Origin: Bacteroidales bacterium
GTDB taxonomy: Bacteria; Bacteroidota; Bacteroidia; Bacteroidales; UBA3824
Assembly: GCA_016287995.1 (NCBI GenBank)
Contig: JAEEXW010000109.1
Span: 1 to 8,200, forward strand
DNA: 8,200 bases
Direction: 5' to 3'
Under the pieces are notes generated by a model. It was not told the origin of the DNA and made no database searches. It saw only the letters and a program-made list of their open reading frames with translations. Positions 1 through 7,081 of this stretch are shown one piece after another; within the stretch, counting starts at the first letter, position 1; each line of letters opens with the position of its first letter. The position numbers and the translations under genes are program-made.

Positions 1-284
1 ATAAAACCCGTCATGTCATCAGGCGTGAAATACGATTTCAGAATGTTCAAGTCGCCGATGTATCTGTACAGAAGGTTTGAGAGGTTTTCGCTCTGAATGG
101 TTACCGTCTGCAAGGCCATTTCTCTGGTTTTTGCCTGAATGTCGTCGCTTACGGCGCGGTAAACCGTGAAATTCATCACGATAATCATGACAAGCACCGT
201 CGGGAAAATATAGTGAATGTATTTTTTCCAGATTTTGCTGTCAGACTGGTGAGTTATCTGTTTTATGATGTTTCTTAGGTTCAT
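1..284 (-). CDS. N-terminal fragment of a membrane-anchored sensor protein (cut by window edge)
   Basis: Reading leftwards from the ATG at 284-282 the frame stays open to the window edge, giving 94 complete codons and no stop. The product begins MNLRNIIKQITHQSDSK, has one hydrophobic segment at about residues 22-43 (IFPTVLVMIIVMNFTVY), and continues as a polar, helix-forming stretch rich in Gln, Glu and Leu that would lie outside the membrane. This short cytoplasmic head, single membrane helix and long extracytoplasmic helix match the start of Cache-type sensors such as chemotaxis receptors, histidine kinases and GGDEF proteins. Which output domain it carries lies outside the window. It starts 22 nt after the chemotaxis receptor gene ends, and no consensus promoter is seen in that gap, so co-transcription is likely. 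The neighbour suggests a second receptor, but this is inference. Confidence 0.75.
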   Translation of the reverse strand, partial: MNLRNIIKQITHQSDSKIWKKYIHYIFPTVLVMIIVMNFTVYRAVSDDIQAKTREMALQTVTIQSENLSNLLYRYIGDLNILKSYFTPDDMTGF

Positions 285-306
285 GATTTTCGCTTTTTTT
301 TACGGG

Positions 307-2235
307 TTAGACTTGCCGGTTTTTGTCTTCCAATTCCTTGCGGAGTTCCGTGATTTTGTCGGAATGTTCCTTTATTTGGGCTGAAAGTTCTTCTATTTTT
401 ATTTTTTGAGAGTCTTCCAACTTGAAAAACTTTATGCTTTTTAGCAAATCGTTTGCAAATTTGTTGAAGTTGTCCGCTTTTGTGGCAAGGATTTCTGAGA
501 GGGCTGAATTTTCCACCGAAATTTGCGTTAACTGCTGTATTGCGTTGTTGATTTGGGTCGCGCCGTTTTTCTGTTCTGCACATGCAACGGCAATTTCCGA
601 AACTTTTTCGGCGTTGTCCTTGATTCTCGGCGTGATGTTTTCAATCAGCCTTGTGGATTCGTCGGTGATTGAAAGCGTTTCGTTTGAGGCTTCGTCTATT
701 TGTGCGGAAGCCGTTTTGCACCTTTCGGCGAGTTTTTTGATTTCTGCCGCCACGGTCGAAAAGCCTTTTCCGTTTTCACCCGCCCTCGACGCCTCAACTG
801 CCGCGTTGACAGCCAAGAGGTCGGTTTTTTTGGCGATGTCGTTGATGATTTTGATTTTTTCGATAATCATCTTTATACTTTCGAGGCTCTTGTCTGAGGC
901 TGCAAGCACCGCGTTGATGTCGGTTGCGATGGAGTCGGAATTTTTGCGTGTGTTTTCGGCGTTGCTTGCGGTCTGCGTTATTGACGAAGAAATTTGCTCT
1001 ATCGTTGCCGAAATTTCCTCTATTGCCGATGACTGATCGCCTGCGCGTTTGTAAATTGTGTCGGCAGAATCGTTGAGTTCGCGGCTGTTTTTGGTGATTT
1101 TGCTTGTGTGCTTTTTTATTTCCGTCATGGTGGTAATCTGTTTTTCTGACATTTTCGCCATGCTTTTGGAAAACTCGCCTATCTCGTCGTTGTAATACGT
1201 GTTGTCGTCAGTTGAGGCGTTGTACATTACACCGTTCGAAAAGTCTTTTATAGTCTGTTGAAGTTTGGTCATCGGCAAAACCACCCTCTGACGTATCAGA
1301 ATGAAAAAAATCACCATTACGCATATAAGAATTAGGATATTGACAATAATGAATAGGTTTCTTAAATGCGCTCTTACACCGTCTATGCTGCTAAACCTTT
1401 CGTAAAGTACAAGATACCACCTTGTCCCCAAAATACCGTGAAACGAAGCCTCAAATGTTTCGCCGGTTTCTGTATTTGTGAGTTCTTGTGTGCCAAAAGG
1501 AACGCCGTTAGAGATTCTGCTTGATAAAAGTCCTAAACCTTCAAGTTTTCCCGCATTTGCGAGGTTGATGTTTTGGGCATCGTAGTTTTTTGACTTTGCG
1601 ATTGCGGTTGTTATGTTGTCGCGTTTTACAATCAGAGACCCGCCGTCTGGATAGAGGTTGGTTTCGGAGATTATGCTGTCAATTTCATGCGCGTTGACAG
1701 CGAGTGTGATGTATCCCCTGAGGGTTTGTTTCAAATAGTAAGGCACGCTGACATAGAACACCTCTTTTGTGATGTCTTTTATATCGGTTGCGCGGTCGCT
1801 GATGTAATATTTGTCGATGTATTTTAGACCGTTTTTAAATCTGTCTTCATTGGCGATGCTTTCGGTATAATTGTCGAAAGTGCTCACCGTCATACCCTCC
1901 GTATCTGTAAACTGTCCGTAACGGTAAAGCGTTTCAGTACTGTCGGTAATGTGATTTAAGATATTGATAATTAAACCTTTATCTGCGTTTCTTTGCGAGA
2001 GTTCGTTAGAAACGGCTTTCAGCAGTCTTGCCGACGACTGTATTTTTTGAGAGACGAGGTTTGCCTTCGCCTGCGCTATTTTGCTTGCGCTCCTGACGGT
2101 GTTATCAAAGTTGAGACTTTGGAAATTTTTTAATAGAAAATAATCCGCGGCAACAACTAAGCATATCGTTATCAACAATATTCTGACAACCAAAACCGTA
2201 ACTAAGGATTTGCGTTTAAAAACTTTGGTTTCCAT
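307..2235 (-). CDS. Methyl-accepting chemotaxis protein with dCACHE-like sensor, HAMP and signalling domains
   Basis: This is a complete 642-residue transmembrane chemoreceptor. A basic N-terminus precedes membrane helix 1 (about 11-34). An extracytoplasmic domain of about 35-292 follows with dCACHE-like landmarks: FTDTEGM at 109-115, YISD at 144-147, VPYY then RGYITLAV at 173-180, and TRWYLVLYE at 271-279. Membrane helix 2 is about 293-315, then HAMP about 316-367 with the conserved Pro321 and DEIGEF at 350-355. The cytoplasmic MA domain is about 370-605. Its hairpin tip is strongly conserved: KTDLLAVNAAVEASRAGE (470-487), then GKGFSTVAAEIKKLAER. This tip contacts CheA and CheW in known receptors. 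The C-terminal tail after 605 is charged and probably coiled coil, with no NWETF-type CheR/CheB tether. A dedicated promoter lies upstream. No che genes are in view; the ligand is unknown. Confidence 0.96.
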   Translation of the reverse strand: METKVFKRKSLVTVLVVRILLITICLVVAADYFLLKNFQSLNFDNTVRSASKIAQAKANLVSQKIQSSARLLKAVSNELSQRNADKGLIINILNHITDSTETLYRYGQFTDTEGMTVSTFDNYTESIANEDRFKNGLKYIDKYYISDRATDIKDITKEVFYVSVPYYLKQTLRGYITLAVNAHEIDSIISETNLYPDGGSLIVKRDNITTAIAKSKNYDAQNINLANAGKLEGLGLLSSRISNGVPFGTQELTNTETGETFEASFHGILGTRWYLVLYERFSSIDGVRAHLRNLFIIVNILILICVMVIFFILIRQRVVLPMTKLQQTIKDFSNGVMYNASTDDNTYYNDEIGEFSKSMAKMSEKQITTMTEIKKHTSKITKNSRELNDSADTIYKRAGDQSSAIEEISATIEQISSSITQTASNAENTRKNSDSIATDINAVLAASDKSLESIKMIIEKIKIINDIAKKTDLLAVNAAVEASRAGENGKGFSTVAAEIKKLAERCKTASAQIDEASNETLSITDESTRLIENITPRIKDNAEKVSEIAVACAEQKNGATQINNAIQQLTQISVENSALSEILATKADNFNKFANDLLKSIKFFKLEDSQKIKIEELSAQIKEHSDKITELRKELEDKNRQV

Positions 2236-2258
2236 ACCGATAGCGAATTTTTAGATTC

Positions 2259-2290
2259 CAAAATTAAAATCATACAAATTTCAGGCAAAA
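2259..2290 (-). promoter_or_regulatory. Bacteroidota-type promoter for the chemotaxis receptor
   Basis: On the minus strand TTTTG (2290-2286) is followed by a 19-bp spacer and TAATTTTG (2266-2259), a perfect TAnnTTTG -7 box with ideal spacing for the Bacteroidota primary sigma factor. Transcription would start near 2252-2254, leaving a leader of about 18 nt before the ATG at 2235. It separates the receptor from the ribBA operon, though read-through from ribBA remains possible because no strong terminator is seen. Confidence 0.75.
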
Positions 2291-2311
2291 ACCTGCGCTT
2301 TGAATGAAAAA

Positions 2312-3511
2312 TTATTTGTTAATATGCAAAATGTGTCCCATTCTGTCCTTTTTGGTCAGCATGTACCTTTTATTGTATTGATTGACAGGGATTTCAATCG
2401 GGACGTTTTCCACAATTTCCAAGCCGAAACCTTCCAAGCCGACACGTTTTACGGGGTTGTTGGTCAAAAGGCGTATTTTTTTGATGCCGAGTTTTCTCAA
2501 AATTTCTGCACCTACGCCGTAGTCTCTTTCATCGGGGTCAAAACCGAGGTGAATGTTTGCGTCCACCGTATCCAAACCTTCTTCTTGAAGTTTGTAGGCT
2601 TTTATTTTGTTGAAAAGTCCGATTCCTCTGCCTTCTTGACTCATATATAAAAGTACGCCTTTCCCGGCTTTTTCAATTTCTTGCATTGCTTTGTGAAGTT
2701 GATCGCCGCAGTCGCAACGGTAACTTCCGAAAATGTCGCCCGTAGCGCAAGAAGAGTGAACCCTCACCAAAACAGGCTCGTCTTCGTCCCAAGTGCCTTT
2801 TACGAGTGCCGAATGTTCAAGACCGTTGTTCAACTGACGGAAAACCGTCATCTTAAAGTTACCGTATTTTGTCGGCATTATTACCTCAGGACCTCTTTCT
2901 ACGGTTGTTTCTTTTTTCAGCCGGTAAGCGATGAGGTCGGCTATTGAGACGATTTTGATGTCGTATTTTTTTGCAATTTCTTCCAGTTGAGGAAGTCTTG
3001 CCATTGTGCCGTCCGGGTTTAAGATTTCGATTAATGCAGCCGCCGGATAAAGTCCCGCAAGGCGTGCAAAATCCACAGCAGCCTCGGTATGACCGGCGCG
3101 TTTTAAGACACCTCTGTCCTGAGCGTAAAGCGGATTGATGTGTCCCGGACGTGCAAAAGTCTCTGCCGAGGATTTTTCGTCTGCCAAAGCGCGGATTGTT
3201 GCCGTTCTGTCATGTACCGAAACGCCCGTTGTGCAGCCTTCTATTTTGTCTACCGTTACCGTAAAAGGCGTGCCGAGTATCGAGGTGTTTTCTTCCACCT
3301 GAGCGTGAAGTTTCAATTCCTTTGCCCTTTGAAGGGTTATCGGCGCACACAAAACACCGCGTCCGTTTTGAAGCATAAAATTGATTTTTTCTTCCGTAAC
3401 GGTTTCAGCGGCGGTGATGAAATCGCCTTCGTTTTCCCTGTCTTCGTCGTCTACGACTATGATAATTTTGCCTGCCGCAAAATCTTTTATTGCCTCTTCT
3501 ATTTTATTCAT
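2312..3511 (-). CDS. ribBA: Bifunctional 3,4-dihydroxy-2-butanone-4-phosphate synthase / GTP cyclohydrolase II
   Basis: This cytosolic fusion enzyme supplies both precursors of riboflavin: RibB converts ribulose 5-phosphate to dihydroxybutanone phosphate plus formate, and RibA opens GTP to the pyrimidine precursor. The RibB half covers about residues 1-200, with the acidic metal loop DDEDRENEGD at 21-30, RPGH at 121-124 and the second metal ligand His141 in RAGHTEAAVD. The RibA half covers about 205-399, with the zinc cysteines Cys255, Cys266 and Cys268 in HSSCATGDIFGSYRCDCGD, then SQEGRGIGL (291-299), RDYGVGAEIL (329-338) and LLTNNPVK (348-355). All catalytic motifs are intact in both halves, and 399 residues is a normal length. 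It begins 23 nt after the permease gene, without a promoter in between, so it is probably the last gene of the acyltransferase-permease operon. No FMN riboswitch is evident ahead of it. Confidence 0.98.
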   Translation of the reverse strand: MNKIEEAIKDFAAGKIIIVVDDEDRENEGDFITAAETVTEEKINFMLQNGRGVLCAPITLQRAKELKLHAQVEENTSILGTPFTVTVDKIEGCTTGVSVHDRTATIRALADEKSSAETFARPGHINPLYAQDRGVLKRAGHTEAAVDFARLAGLYPAAALIEILNPDGTMARLPQLEEIAKKYDIKIVSIADLIAYRLKKETTVERGPEVIMPTKYGNFKMTVFRQLNNGLEHSALVKGTWDEDEPVLVRVHSSCATGDIFGSYRCDCGDQLHKAMQEIEKAGKGVLLYMSQEGRGIGLFNKIKAYKLQEEGLDTVDANIHLGFDPDERDYGVGAEILRKLGIKKIRLLTNNPVKRVGLEGFGLEIVENVPIEIPVNQYNKRYMLTKKDRMGHILHINK

Positions 3512-3534
3512 AATTTATTTTTTTTCTAAGTTTT

Positions 3535-5190
3535 TTATTCTTCTGCCATTCCGAGCCGCTTGTTGAAGAATTTTCCGATTTTTTTGAAAAACGCTGTCCA
3601 AGCCTCCTTGTTGAAAATCTGCGCGTCAACCGTCGCTTTGTACGTTAAGAAAATTCCGAGCGGCAGAATTACAAAAGAACTCAGCCACATGCCTTTCCAC
3701 GATTCCAAAACACCTTCTCTTGCGAGTTTCATTCCGGCGGTAGAAATAAGGTAATACGTCAAAAACACCAAAACTGAAACCACAATCGGCAGTCCGAAAC
3801 CTCCTTTTTTGATAATTGCTCCAAGCGGCGCGCCTATAAAGAAAAATATCATACAGGCAAACGACAACGTAAATTTTTCGTGCCATGCGTTTCTAAATTT
3901 TGCGATAAGGCGTTTGCGCGAGGTCAAATCATCTTCGTTGCGTATTATAACGGATTGTGCTTCGGTGGCAAATTCTTTGGCTTTTGCGAAAACGTTTTTG
4001 CGCTCGTCTTCCGAAAGTGTTTCGTATAGAGAGTCCAAGTTGACGGAAATTCTAAGGTCGCTGCCTTTTAGCGAAAATATAGTGCTTCTGATGGAATCTT
4101 TTACGAATGCCACTTTTAGTTTTATGAGCGAATCCTCAACTACATACGCGGAATCAAGTTCTAATTTTTCTTCCTTGTTCATGTCGTCGATATTCACGTA
4201 TCTTGCCGGTTTTGATTTGTAAGGCAAATGTTGGCGTGAGTGTTGAATGCTGTCCACCATTATGTTGTCGCGGTGCAACGCCTTTCTTAAATAATAGCGC
4301 GTGTTGAGGGTCTGCGAAAGGTCGCCCGTGCGCCTGTTGAAAAGCCTGTCCAAAGAGTCGGTGCTTTGTGTCAGTCTTGTAATGTCCTGAACCTGAAAAC
4401 TGTTTTTGAAATAACTCTCGTCCGTGCGGTCAAAGTCGAAACCCGCCAACGAAAACACAAAAGTCTGTTTCTCAAACTTGTCTTTTCTGTAAGGATTGCG
4501 CTCCGAGACGTTGAGAATTGAACCCGATTTTATGTCGGCTTCTTCGTAACGCTCGCCGTTATAAAGAGTTACGAGCATGTATCTGCCGTCGCCGGTTACC
4601 GTCATCTGACCCGAATCCGCTACGGTAACGTTGGTGCAGCCGAGGTCTTTTGTGTGGTCGTAGACGATAAAATCGTACATCATGTTGGTTTTGGGATTTT
4701 TTGCGGAAATCCTTATCGAAAAGTTTTGAATGTCGTTGTTGAAAATTCCCGGTTTGATGTTCATCTCCGGACGCTGGTTTTGAATACTGTAAATCAAAGC
4801 CCTGAACCTGAGATTCGCACTCGGAATGATGTCGTTGGCAATATAAAACGCGCCGATGCTGATAAGAAACGTCAGCACTATGAGCGGGCGCATTGTTCTT
4901 TGGAGCGAAATTCCGGCGGCTTTTATTGCCGTCAACTCAAATCTTTCGCCCATGTTGCCGAAAGCCATAATCGAGGCCAACAGAATCGCCAGAGGCAAAG
5001 CCATCGGAATAAGGCTCACCGAGGCAAGTCCCATAAATTCGGCAATGACGGAACTTTCGAGACCCTTGCCCACCAAATCGTCGATGTACTTCCACAAAAA
5101 CTGCATCAGAAGCACAAAGACCGAAATGAAAAACGTGGCAATCAAAGGTCCGATGTATGATTTCAGAAGAAAAATGTCTAATTTTTTCAT
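3535..5190 (-). CDS. LptF/LptG (YjgP/YjgQ) family lipopolysaccharide export permease
   Basis: This is an inner-membrane half of the LPS extractor, which works with the LptB ATPase to pass LPS to the LptC-LptA bridge. It has the family's six-helix plan: TM1 about 12-33, TM2 about 52-79, TM3 about 102-121, a periplasmic beta-jellyroll region, then TM4 about 440-460, TM5 about 466-486 and TM6 about 501-519. GERFELTAIKAAGIS (81-95) resembles the cytoplasmic coupling helix that contacts the ATPase. The signature PLGAIIKKGGFG (455-466) is present. At 551 residues it is far longer than the roughly 360 of E. coli LptF or LptG; the extra length is a hydrophilic block at about 255-430, typical of Bacteroidota versions. 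LptF and LptG cannot be told apart here, so no symbol is given. Its ATG overlaps the glsB-like stop (ATGA at 5190-5187), implying translational coupling. Confidence 0.95.
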   Translation of the reverse strand: MKKLDIFLLKSYIGPLIATFFISVFVLLMQFLWKYIDDLVGKGLESSVIAEFMGLASVSLIPMALPLAILLASIMAFGNMGERFELTAIKAAGISLQRTMRPLIVLTFLISIGAFYIANDIIPSANLRFRALIYSIQNQRPEMNIKPGIFNNDIQNFSIRISAKNPKTNMMYDFIVYDHTKDLGCTNVTVADSGQMTVTGDGRYMLVTLYNGERYEEADIKSGSILNVSERNPYRKDKFEKQTFVFSLAGFDFDRTDESYFKNSFQVQDITRLTQSTDSLDRLFNRRTGDLSQTLNTRYYLRKALHRDNIMVDSIQHSRQHLPYKSKPARYVNIDDMNKEEKLELDSAYVVEDSLIKLKVAFVKDSIRSTIFSLKGSDLRISVNLDSLYETLSEDERKNVFAKAKEFATEAQSVIIRNEDDLTSRKRLIAKFRNAWHEKFTLSFACMIFFFIGAPLGAIIKKGGFGLPIVVSVLVFLTYYLISTAGMKLAREGVLESWKGMWLSSFVILPLGIFLTYKATVDAQIFNKEAWTAFFKKIGKFFNKRLGMAEE

Positions 5191-6122
5191 TTTTTTATGT
5201 AACTGTCCAAATGACGCGCTTTTTTCTCCGGCAAAATATCGTCCACTTTTACCAATATGCCTGTCTCTTCAACCCCGCCGAAAAACGGATTTGTTACCGT
5301 CGGGAAAATTTTTGTCGTCGGCGACAGGTTCATATAAGCGTTCAAAAGCGGCGGAATGTTTTCGCCCAACGAGCGCACCAAATGATTAAGTGTTTTGTAG
5401 TCTTTTTTATAATCGGTTCCTGAAAAAAGTTTCTTAATTTCGTCTTTTGTCAGGGCGGGTTTTATGGCATTGTCTGCCGTAATCAGGTTTTCTCTGTCAT
5501 AAAAGTACACCGAAAGAAACGCCAAGATGTAATCACGAGCCTCTTTGTTGAAGGTGGTGTACATCGTAACCTTTCCGAAAAAGTATTTTATATGGTCTTC
5601 TCTCTGACGGTATACCGCACCGAGACCGTCCCAAAGTCCGTCCAAGGCAAAAAGTCCGAGCCTTGAATTGTTTCTGCTCTGATATTTGGGCTGGACAAAA
5701 CTGCGTCCGAGTTCTATCGTCTGAGGCATATACTCCTTTATAAAGGTGTCGGAGAATTTGAAAATCTCCGCCGTTGAGAGTTCCGGCTGACCAATTTCAT
5801 TAAACTCCACGTCTTTGCTCAAATCCTTGAACCTGTATCCGCCGAGTATTTCCTGCTCCGTATCGTTCCATACAATCAGTTGACTGTAAGGCTTTTCGGA
5901 AAGGTCGGAGGAGTCGATGTCGCATTTTTTGCCCGTGCCGCCGCCTGCCTCGCGGAATGAGATTTCCCTCAAACGCCCTATTTCTTGCATAAGAAAAGGC
6001 GAGTCCCCAGCCTGAAAGACATAAATCTTATTGCCGCAATAATTTGCGGTTCTTAACAATTTGTCGTCGGAGAGTTCCTCCAAAAGTTTTTTCCTGTCAA
6101 CAGGCGCGATTATATTTTCCAT
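5187..6122 (-). CDS. glsB: GNAT-fold, OlsB/hemolysin-like N-acyltransferase, probable glycine-lipid enzyme GlsB
   Basis: This 311-residue protein resembles OlsB and the hemolysin-like GNAT family, which move a 3-hydroxyacyl group from acyl-ACP to the amino group of a small amino acid (ornithine in OlsB, glycine in GlsB of Bacteroides). Landmarks are LREISFREAGGGTG at 51-64, a D-I-D acidic spot near 68-70, the strand QLIVWNDTEQEILGGYRF (81-98), the family hallmark ELGRSFVQPKYQSR (137-150), LWDGLGAVYR (163-172) and YFFGKVTMY (180-188). No signal peptide or membrane helix is seen, so it is probably cytosolic or membrane-associated. It follows the O-acyltransferase gene by 2 nt and overlaps the permease start by 4 nt. 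Direct adjacency to a glsA-like gene supports the glycine-lipid assignment. The amino-acid substrate is inferred from known Bacteroides enzymes, not shown by the sequence. Confidence 0.8.
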   Translation of the reverse strand: MENIIAPVDRKKLLEELSDDKLLRTANYCGNKIYVFQAGDSPFLMQEIGRLREISFREAGGGTGKKCDIDSSDLSEKPYSQLIVWNDTEQEILGGYRFKDLSKDVEFNEIGQPELSTAEIFKFSDTFIKEYMPQTIELGRSFVQPKYQSRNNSRLGLFALDGLWDGLGAVYRQREDHIKYFFGKVTMYTTFNKEARDYILAFLSVYFYDRENLITADNAIKPALTKDEIKKLFSGTDYKKDYKTLNHLVRSLGENIPPLLNAYMNLSPTTKIFPTVTNPFFGGVEETGILVKVDDILPEKKARHLDSYIKK

Positions 6123-6124
6123 TT

Positions 6125-6949
6125 TTATTCCGATTGTTTTGCCCCGTATGTTTTTTCCCTGACATATTGTACGCGGTCTTCCTTGCTTTCTATTGCTCGT
6201 AACGTATTAGGCATAACCGGCTCGCCGAAATAGAGCGAGATGTTTTTGTCATGGAACTTAAAAACCTCTGAGGGCAGCAATATAAGTTCGTAATTGAATT
6301 TTATGCCCGCTTTTTTTCTCAAAGCGGCGGTATTGTAAAAAAAATTACTGTTGTAAGCCTCTATAAAAACCGGCACGATAGGAATGTCGTATTTTATTGC
6401 CTTTTCGATAAAGTTTTTTTTCCAAGGCAGGTCGGAGATTTTGCCGTCAATCTTTCTCGAACACAATCCTGCCGGAAATACGCAAACGCTCTCTTTTGAC
6501 GAAAACAATGTTTCGATGTCTTCTGCATTGTTTTGAGAGGCGTGTCCGTAGACGTTGACCCCGCAAAATACTTCCTTTAAATTGTCTATATTCATCAAAA
6601 GTTCGTTGACAACGGCTTTTGCCTTGCCGAAATTCTTGTTGACGCTTGAAATCACGGCAAGTCCGTCAATTCCGCCCAAGGGGTGGTTTGCCGTAAAAAC
6701 GTATCGCTGCGTTAAGTCGATGTTTTCAAGACCGTGGTTTATGATTTCAACGTTCAAATCCTTGAATACCGCGTCAATAAACTCTACACCGCTTAAATGT
6801 CCGTACAATGTTAAAAGTCTGTTGATTTTGTCCTGACAGATAATTCTTTTTAAGAGTCCGATGACAAAACCCGGCAACTTTTTATAAAGGGACGGATTTT
6901 TCGTTTTTATAATATTTTCAATGTCAATAAGTTTTGCTGTTGTCTCCAA
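6125..6949 (-). CDS. glsA: Lysophospholipid-type O-acyltransferase, probable glycine-lipid enzyme GlsA (TTG start)
   Basis: This 274-residue LPLAT/PlsC-like enzyme would add the second acyl chain, to the hydroxyl of the N-acyl amino acid made by its neighbour. The active-site block is TANHPLGGIDG at 86-96 (His89, Asp95). FPAGLCSRK at 158-166 stands in the place of PlsC's FPEG, and DLPWKKNF (173-180) and IPIVPVFIEAYN (189-200) match the hemolysin-like branch. A moderately hydrophobic stretch near 26-38 may help membrane association. The start is TTG at 6949-6947: the frame is closed by TGA at 6973-6971, there is no ATG in frame until residue 119, and the promoter at 6979-7010 places the transcript start near 6972, leaving a short leader. 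This is the first gene of the operon. The substrate is inferred from the neighbouring glsB-like gene; a general phospholipid role is the alternative. Confidence 0.8.
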   Translation of the reverse strand: METTAKLIDIENIIKTKNPSLYKKLPGFVIGLLKRIICQDKINRLLTLYGHLSGVEFIDAVFKDLNVEIINHGLENIDLTQRYVFTANHPLGGIDGLAVISSVNKNFGKAKAVVNELLMNIDNLKEVFCGVNVYGHASQNNAEDIETLFSSKESVCVFPAGLCSRKIDGKISDLPWKKNFIEKAIKYDIPIVPVFIEAYNSNFFYNTAALRKKAGIKFNYELILLPSEVFKFHDKNISLYFGEPVMPNTLRAIESKEDRVQYVREKTYGAKQSE

Positions 6950-6978
6950 TTCTTTACAAACTGTAATTTTTCAGGTTA

Positions 6979-7010
6979 CAAAGTTAGGAAAATTTTTTGA
7001 TTGTATGCAA
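6979..7010 (-). promoter_or_regulatory. Promoter of the glsA-glsB-permease-ribBA operon
   Basis: On the minus strand a T-run ending in TTTG (TTG at 7010-7008) lies 21 bp upstream of TAACTTTG (6986-6979), a perfect TAnnTTTG -7 box. The spacer is one or two bases longer than ideal. The expected transcript start, about 6971-6974, sits some 23 nt ahead of the TTG start codon, which supports that start. Confidence 0.65.
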
Positions 7011-7018
7011 AAAAATAA

Positions 7019-7049
7019 TTGTCCGACGGAGAAAATTTTTGTATTTTTG
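7019..7049 (+). promoter_or_regulatory. Promoter of the rpn-like nuclease gene
   Basis: TTG at 7019-7021, a 20-bp spacer and TATTTTTG at 7042-7049 match the Bacteroidota -33/-7 consensus. Transcription would begin near 7055, giving a leader of about 27 nt rich in A and T without a clear ribosome-binding site. A small inverted repeat, TCCG-A-CGGA at 7022-7030, lies between the two boxes. Confidence 0.7.
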
Positions 7050-7081
7050 CAACGGAATAATTAATTAAACCATCAATCATT

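Noticed and set aside
281..583. Minus-strand open frame of 100 codons, very basic product
   Set aside because: It overlaps the end of the chemotaxis receptor in another frame and the receptor's conserved domain structure explains the sequence; the composition is that of a shifted frame.
2282..2295. Possible ribBA terminator hairpin CAGG-CAAAAA-CCTG
   Set aside because: The stem is only 4 bp with no clean T-run after it, and the loop coincides with the -33 element of the receptor promoter, which explains the sequence better.
2300..2650. Plus-strand open frame of 116 codons antisense to ribBA
   Set aside because: It mirrors the highly conserved GTP cyclohydrolase II coding region; no independent start signal or family resemblance.
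4856..5389. Plus-strand open frame of 177 codons antisense to the permease and glsB-like genes
   Set aside because: It is fully antisense to two well-supported coding genes, spans their junction, and shows no recognisable domain or promoter.
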